Below, one piece after another: positions 59,980-64,000 of a stretch of DNA of 64,000 nucleotides. The position numbers and the translations under genes were made by a program. The notes beneath the pieces are model-generated. The model was not told the DNA's origin. It ran no database searches and saw nothing but the letters and a program-made list of their open reading frames with translations. Location of the stretch: the NCBI RefSeq assembly GCF_030373185.1, contig NZ_JAUCZH010000004.1, forward strand, positions 434,001 to 498,000, written 5' to 3'. The stretch is from Tabrizicola sp. (GTDB lineage: Bacteria > Pseudomonadota > Alphaproteobacteria > Rhodobacterales > Rhodobacteraceae). Within the stretch, counting starts at the first letter, position 1. The number at the start of each line of letters is the position of its first letter.

Positions 59980-60480
59980 ATGGGGGCGGGCGGCGTGTAT
60001 CGGCTTGAAGAAGAAACCGAGGCCGACTGGTGGGAAGTGGAGGCGCTTTACGACCTCTGCTTTGCGCCCGGTCGCACGGCGCTTTCGTCTTACCGCCTGC
60101 GCGACGGGGTGCCGACGGTGGCGTCTCTGTGCCTGACCTTGCGCGACGATGACGGCACCCTTGCCGCCGTGATCCGGTATTGGCCCGCGCTGATTGGCGA
60201 ACAGGATGTCTTGCTGCTTGGCCCCATCGCCGTTCACCCGACCCGTCAGGGCGAAGGACTGGGCGGACTTTTGATCAATGAAAGCCTTGCCGAGGCGCGG
60301 CGGCTGGGTTGGGAACGGGTGCTTCTGGTCGGGGACGCGCCCTATTACGGCCGCTTCGGGTTTCGCAAGCTTGAGGGCGTGGAAATGCCGCCTCCCACCA
60401 ACCCTGACCGCGTGCTGGGACTGGAACTCAAGGCAGGGGCGTGGAAGGGTGTCACGGGCCTTGTGACGAAAGCCACCTGA
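59980..60480 (+). CDS. GNAT-family N-acetyltransferase (YhbS-like)
   Basis: A 166-residue acetyltransferase. The acetyl-CoA loop is in LLGPIAVHPTRQGEGLGGLLI (Q/R-x-x-G-x-G/A pattern RQGEGLGG), and the last strands include VLLVGDAPYYGRFGF, typical of YhbS. The acceptor is unknown. Start choice is open: ATG 59980, ATG 59932 or a GTG at 59995 all lack a convincing ribosome site. Confidence 0.85.
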   Translation: MGAGGVYRLEEETEADWWEVEALYDLCFAPGRTALSSYRLRDGVPTVASLCLTLRDDDGTLAAVIRYWPALIGEQDVLLLGPIAVHPTRQGEGLGGLLINESLAEARRLGWERVLLVGDAPYYGRFGFRKLEGVEMPPPTNPDRVLGLELKAGAWKGVTGLVTKAT

Positions 60481-60519
60481 CGCCATTGCACCCGGGCCGG
60501 CAGGGGCCATATTCGGGGA

Positions 60520-61275
60520 ATGGATCAGATCATGCACCCGGTAATCCGGCAAGACGACCCTGAAGACCAGATCGCCGCACTCGCCTTGCGGTATCGGCGG
60601 GCCAATGGCCCGGTGATGGGGCTGGTCAACCGGTTGGGGGGCAAGCTGGAAAGCCAGATGGCGCTGGTGCCTGACCCGGTGCGCCAACAGATCGAGCGCA
60701 TCGTGGCCCGGGCGCTTGAAACCTCTTACGGGCTTGCCGGGCGTGCGCCTGACATGGGCGCGCGTGGGCCGATGGTGGCGGTGCTTGCCTCGGGCGCGGC
60801 AGGGGGGGCGGGGGGAATTGCGACCTCACTTGCCGAACTCCCGGTGACGGTCACGGTGATCCTGAATGCCATCCGCGCGGCTGCGGCTGAAGCGGGATTT
60901 GACCCCGATGAGCCATGGGTGCAGGCGGAATGTCTGCGCGTGTTTGGCGCGGGCAGCCCCTTGGCGGCGGATGACGGGGTGAACACCTCGTTCGTGACCG
61001 CGCGGCTGACAATGACCGGGACTGCGGTGCAGAATCTGATCGCGGCGGTCGCCCCGAAACTGGCGGCGGTGCTGGGCCAGAAGCTGGCCGCGCAGGCGGT
61101 GCCGGTTCTGGGGGCCTTGACCGGGGCGGCGCTGAACGCGGCCTTCCTGAACTATTACCGCGAGGTGGCGCGCATCCGTTTTGCGCTTCTGAAGCTGGCC
61201 GAGGTTCATGGCGCGGAACCGGTGCTGGCGGCCTTTGCCGCTGCGGTCGCACCGCCACGGATCGTCCGGGCCTGA
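60520..61275 (+). CDS. EcsC family protein
   Basis: A 251-residue protein matching the EcsC family by its long hydrophobic helical core: MVAVLASGAAGGAGGIATSL, AELPVTVTVILNAIRA and VPVLGALTGAALNAAFLNYY. EcsC was named from a Bacillus ABC transporter operon; the biochemical role is unknown, and membrane association is likely. ATG at 60520 follows GGGGA; a second ATG lies at 60532. Confidence 0.8.
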   Translation: MDQIMHPVIRQDDPEDQIAALALRYRRANGPVMGLVNRLGGKLESQMALVPDPVRQQIERIVARALETSYGLAGRAPDMGARGPMVAVLASGAAGGAGGIATSLAELPVTVTVILNAIRAAAAEAGFDPDEPWVQAECLRVFGAGSPLAADDGVNTSFVTARLTMTGTAVQNLIAAVAPKLAAVLGQKLAAQAVPVLGALTGAALNAAFLNYYREVARIRFALLKLAEVHGAEPVLAAFAAAVAPPRIVRA

Positions 61276-61378
61276 GGCCGGCACAATCGGCTGACCACAA
61301 GATTCCTCGACGAAAAATCTTGGGTTCGGCGGCGGGCGGCGGTAGATCGGCGGCAGGCTGGACGGACAGGGGGACAGG

Positions 61379-62857
61379 ATGAGCGTCGATGTGATTGACC
61401 GGTTGCAGGCGATGGCCGCAACGCCCGGACGGGTCTGGATGCGTGGCGGCCATCCCGTGACCTATGGCGACCTTCTGGCCGAAACCGGGCGCATGGCCAA
61501 TGCGCTGGCCGGGCTTGGACTTGCCAAGGGTGACCGGCTTCTGGTGCAGCTCGACAAATCCGAGGCAGTCTTGTCGCTTTACCTTGCCTGCCTGCGACTG
61601 GGCGTGGTTTTTCTGCCGGTGAACCCCGGTTACACGATTGCCGAAACCGCGCATTTCCTGACCGATGCCGAACCGGCGCTGGCCTTGGTGGAAGACAGGC
61701 GGCAGCAGGCGATTGCCGAACGGGGCGCGAAAGCCATTGGCCTGGGTGCGTTTCTTGATCTTGTCGCAGCCGGTCAGGCGGACTTCGCCGATCCTGCCCA
61801 CGCGCCGGAGGATCTGGCCGCGATCCTTTACACCTCTGGCACGACGGGGCGGTCGAAGGGCGTCTGCCTCAGCCGCGAAAACCTTGCCTCGAACGCCGAA
61901 GCTCTGGTGGAATTGTGGCAGTTCACCGAACACGACGTCCTTCTGCATGTCTTGCCGGTGTTTCATACGCATGGGTTGTTCGTGGCGACAAACTGCGTGC
62001 TTTTCGCGGGGGCGTCGATGATCTTCCAGCGCGCCTTTTCCCCTGATGCGGTGCTGGCGGCGCTGCCAGAGGTCACTGTGATGATGGGGGTGCCGACGTT
62101 CTATTCCCGCCTGCTGGCTGATGCGCGTCTGACCCCGGCAGTCTGCGCCCGGGTGCGGCTGTTCATCAGCGGGTCCGCCCCGCTGTCACCGGCGACCCAT
62201 GCCGAATGGCGGGTGCGCACCGGTCACACCATCCTTGAACGCTACGGGATGACGGAAACCAACATGATCACCTCCAACCCCTATGACGGGGACCGGCGGG
62301 CTGGCACCGTGGGGATGCCCTTGCCGGGGGTGAAGGTGCGGATCACCGGGCCGGATGGGGCCGTCCTGCCCGCGGGCGAAGCCGGGTCGATCGAGGTGAT
62401 GGGGCCGAATGTCTTTGTCGGCTACTGGCGGATGCCCGAACAGACAGCGCGGGAATTTCGGGATGGTTGGTTCGTCACTGGCGACCTGGGGGCAATTGAC
62501 GCCGAAGGCTATCTTTCGATTCTGGGCCGGGCGAAGGATCTGGTGATCACTGGTGGGCTCAATGTTTATCCGGCCGAGGTTGAGGCAGCGCTGGATGATC
62601 TGCCGGGGGTCGCGGCATCGGCCGTGATCGGCGTGGCGCATCCGGACTTTGGTGAGGCGGTGGTGGCCTGCCTGATTCGCTCGGCTGGTGCTGAGTTGGA
62701 CGAAGCAGAGGTTCGCCACACCCTTCGCGACCGGTTGGCGGGCTTCAAGATACCCAAACGGGTGCTGGTGATGGCAGAGTTTCCGCGAAACGCGATGGGC
62801 AAGGTCCAGAAGGCAGAGTTGAGAAAAGCCCTTGCAGGGCTGTTCGGCGCCAACTGA
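61379..62857 (+). CDS. matB: Malonyl-CoA synthetase-like acyl-CoA ligase
   Basis: A 492-residue adenylate-forming ligase. The P-loop is ILYTSGTTGRSKGVCLS, then LPVFHTHGLFVATNC, ERYGMTETNMITSNPYDG and GTVGMPLPGV, the pattern specific to MatB malonate-CoA ligases. The hinge is GYLSILGRAKDLVITGG and the catalytic Lys lies in NAMGKVQK. It would make malonyl-CoA from malonate. The ATG is preceded by GGGGGACAGG. No malonate transporter or decarboxylase is visible beside it. Confidence 0.88.
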   Translation: MSVDVIDRLQAMAATPGRVWMRGGHPVTYGDLLAETGRMANALAGLGLAKGDRLLVQLDKSEAVLSLYLACLRLGVVFLPVNPGYTIAETAHFLTDAEPALALVEDRRQQAIAERGAKAIGLGAFLDLVAAGQADFADPAHAPEDLAAILYTSGTTGRSKGVCLSRENLASNAEALVELWQFTEHDVLLHVLPVFHTHGLFVATNCVLFAGASMIFQRAFSPDAVLAALPEVTVMMGVPTFYSRLLADARLTPAVCARVRLFISGSAPLSPATHAEWRVRTGHTILERYGMTETNMITSNPYDGDRRAGTVGMPLPGVKVRITGPDGAVLPAGEAGSIEVMGPNVFVGYWRMPEQTAREFRDGWFVTGDLGAIDAEGYLSILGRAKDLVITGGLNVYPAEVEAALDDLPGVAASAVIGVAHPDFGEAVVACLIRSAGAELDEAEVRHTLRDRLAGFKIPKRVLVMAEFPRNAMGKVQKAELRKALAGLFGAN

Positions 62858-62921
62858 CGCCCGAAACGGGGACTGTTCACGCGGCTTGTGGCGAACCCTT
62901 GCCAATCGGCCCTATACCTTG

Positions 62922-62944
62922 GGTTTATACGGCCCAAATAAACC
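62922..62944. promoter_or_regulatory. Operator-like inverted repeat before the Ser-rich gene
   Basis: GGTTTAT-N9-ATAAACC is a perfect 7-bp inverted repeat in the 203-bp gap. An alternative pairing TTGGG/CCCAA (62919-62923 with 62933-62937) shares the region. It lies about 117 bases before the start codon. Confidence 0.45.
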
Positions 62945-63060
62945 ATTGTTCGGTAGATTTTCGGTTTTGATCCAGCAATCAAGAATGCACTGGCGGGCAA
63001 TGATGGCTTTGCGCTGTCGCAACCCGCACTGGAAACCGCACTGAAAATGAGGAGATCGAA

Positions 63061-63384
63061 ATGAGTGCTTCGGACGAAAACACCCTCTCGCGCCGCAAGG
63101 CGTTTACCAAGATCGCAGGCCTGGCTCTTGCCGTCTACGCTGCACCCGCGATGACCACGTTGAGTGTAGCCCGTGCCAGCGGCGCCAGCAGTTCAAGCGG
63201 GTCCAGTGGCTCCAGCGGGTCCAGCGGCTCCAGCGGCGCAAGTGGCTCAAGTGGCTCCAGCGGCTCAAGTGACGCCTCCAAGGCCAGCGCAGCGTCGGAG
63301 GCCAGCAAGGCATCCTCGTCAAGCTCGTCCAGCGGGCCAAGCGTCTGCTCGGGACCGTCTGACTCCGGCTGTGTGCAGCCCTGA
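63061..63384 (+). CDS. Exported Ser/Gly-repeat protein
   Basis: A 107-residue protein behind GAGGAG. The N-terminus (SRRKAFTKIAG, then LALAVYAAP) is a Tat-like signal, with a likely cleavage near VARA at about 39. From residue 40 to the end, 35 of 68 residues are Ser, first as GSS triplets (42-70), then SK/SE-containing repeats (KASAASEASKAS) and a run of seven Ser (85-91). The tail has two Cys (96, 104). No family function is known to me. The gene just downstream encodes an HprK-like Ser-kinase fold, making a substrate-modifier pair possible. Confidence 0.75.
   Translation: MSASDENTLSRRKAFTKIAGLALAVYAAPAMTTLSVARASGASSSSGSSGSSGSSGSSGASGSSGSSGSSDASKASAASEASKASSSSSSSGPSVCSGPSDSGCVQP
63180..63330 (+). 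repeat. Degenerate 9-bp tandem repeats encoding GSS
   Basis: In-frame units of the type GGCTCCAGC vary at third positions (TCC, TCA, AGC, AGT), so the protein repeat is kept while the DNA repeat is degenerate. That indicates selection on the peptide. Confidence 0.7.
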
Positions 63385-63397
63385 TTGCGTGAAAGCT

Positions 63398-63429
63398 CCC
63401 CGTTGACGCGGCAGGCCGGGTCAACGGGG
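63398..63429 (+). promoter_or_regulatory. Strong intercistronic stem-loop
   Basis: CCCCGTTGAC (63398-63407) pairs perfectly with GTCAACGGGG (63420-63429) around a 12-base loop, 13 bases after the Ser-rich stop and just before the ribosome site of the next gene. No T-run follows. It could cap the upstream mRNA and lower expression of the kinase. Confidence 0.65.
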
Positions 63430-63446
63430 ATCAAGGGGCGGTACGG

Positions 63447-64000
63447 GTGGCACAGGATATCGTCTTTCGGGGGCTGACTTCGCCGCTTCGCCTGCATGGG
63501 GCCGAGGCTGTGCTGCCGCTGCTGGCAAGGATCGTGGTCGGCTGGCCCTATGACATCCGCGCGGAAAACCCGGGCATCGCGCCGTTCTTTTCGATCAGCG
63601 GAACCCCTGACGCCGGTCTGTTCCTGTGCCAAAGCCATGTGGAGCCAAAGCCTGCGCTTCGGCTTGATCCGGTGAATGCCCTTTGTGACGCGATGGCGGC
63701 GCTTGCGCTGGCCCTGCCGGCGGAAGATCCGGGATTGATCTGCCTGCACGCAGCCGCTGTTGCAATGGCAGGTCGGCTTGTGGTCTTTCCAAGCGTTCGG
63801 CGAGCGGGGAAAAGCACACTTGCCGTTGCCTTGGCCCAAGCCGGACATGGGCTTTACAGCGACGACGTGCTGCCCCTTTCCGTCACGGTGGACCACGTTG
63901 CCCATGGTCATGCGATGGGGACCGCGCCGCGCCTTCGGCTCCCGTTGCCGGAGACGCTTCCTGCGGATTTTCGGGATTGGGCAGAAGCGAGGGCCACGAT
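63447..64000 (+). CDS. HprK-like kinase (incomplete at window edge)
   Basis: GTG start at 63447 behind AAGGGGCGG, open for 184 codons to the edge. The second half matches the HPr kinase/phosphorylase-like P-loop fold: ICLHAAAVAMAGRLVVFPS, then the nucleotide loop SVRRAGKSTLAVALAQAG (K122), SDDVLPL and a basic RLRLPLP segment. The first Gly of the classical G-x4-G-K-S loop is replaced (PSVRRAGKS). HprK relatives phosphorylate Ser on proteins or small molecules and occur in peptide-modification clusters. No HPr gene is near. It is 62 bases after the Ser-rich gene. Confidence 0.75.
   Translation, partial: MAQDIVFRGLTSPLRLHGAEAVLPLLARIVVGWPYDIRAENPGIAPFFSISGTPDAGLFLCQSHVEPKPALRLDPVNALCDAMAALALALPAEDPGLICLHAAAVAMAGRLVVFPSVRRAGKSTLAVALAQAGHGLYSDDVLPLSVTVDHVAHGHAMGTAPRLRLPLPETLPADFRDWAEARAT

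Noticed and set aside
63180-63330. Short tandem repeats that might suggest a CRISPR or VNTR array
   Set aside because: Units are 9 bases, in frame and degenerate at third positions with no spacers; they encode the GSS protein repeat.

Overview
The window is GC-rich, densely coded chromosomal DNA that looks like a member of the Rhodobacteraceae (Alphaproteobacteria). Supporting signs are a GAAC-N7-GAAC LexA box before imuB, a PAN-domain alpha-2-macroglobulin gene, several TRAP transporters, tandem I78 inhibitor lipoproteins, a YhhQ/ArfB/pncA/pncB housekeeping mix and heavy use of NTGA start/stop overlaps. No IS element, integrase, prophage or CRISPR array was seen. One tRNA (Met, CAT) is present.

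Region 1 (1-29.4 kb) is mostly housekeeping and stress functions. It holds an alpha-2-macroglobulin-like gene cut by the window edge, a hybrid histidine kinase with two receiver domains, recQ, yggT, a thioesterase, a UMF1-type transporter, mepA, yhhQ, arfB and an APH-fold kinase. NAD salvage follows (pncA, a DUF6782 peptidase, pncB), then trhO, a luciferase-like monooxygenase and a RidA protein. Next come a GcvA-type LysR gene with a divergent small gene, an NYN-LOTUS protein overlapping frmA, two I78 lipoproteins, cytochrome c', LexA-box imuB, rpoN, a hydantoinase-like protein, tRNA-Met, rsgA and one unknown gene. Between yhhQ and arfB lies a short unit with a 17-nt perfect complement to the 16S rRNA 3' end, an 18-codon ORF and a strong intrinsic terminator.

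Region 2 (29.4-38.2 kb) is an aromatic or N-heterocycle catabolic island: FMN reductase, TRAP dctPQM, a CaiB/BaiF CoA-transferase overlapping a citryl-CoA-lyase-like gene, a divergent intradiol (hydroxyquinol-type) dioxygenase, an IclR regulator and an amidohydrolase. The same 13-bp palindrome sits before the lyase/dioxygenase promoters and before the amidohydrolase, which defines a probable IclR regulon.

Region 3 (38.2-50.2 kb) is a glycerol-phosphate-type cluster. It contains ugpBAEC, a GpdQ-like phosphodiesterase, a sugar-phosphate isomerase/epimerase-like protein, a glycerol-kinase-like FGGY kinase, two FAD oxidoreductases (one GlpA-like with a C-terminal 2Fe-2S-type Cys domain) and a divergent DeoR/GlpR regulator. 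A coiled-coil repeat gene is inserted in antisense.

Region 4 (50.2-58.2 kb) carries a second TRAP system directly behind the DeoR gene. It then has galM, an L-arabinose/D-galactose 1-dehydrogenase, an L-arabinonate dehydratase and a divergent LysR (GbpR-type) gene: the top of a non-phosphorylative arabinose/galactose pathway.

Region 5 (58.2-64 kb) has unknown genes, a flavin reductase, a GNAT, an EcsC protein and a MatB-like malonyl-CoA ligase. At the edge is a Ser/Gly-repeat exported protein followed by an HprK-like kinase gene that runs off the window. This pair, and the anti-Shine-Dalgarno-complementary unit at 10.4 kb, are the two most likely places for undescribed biology.
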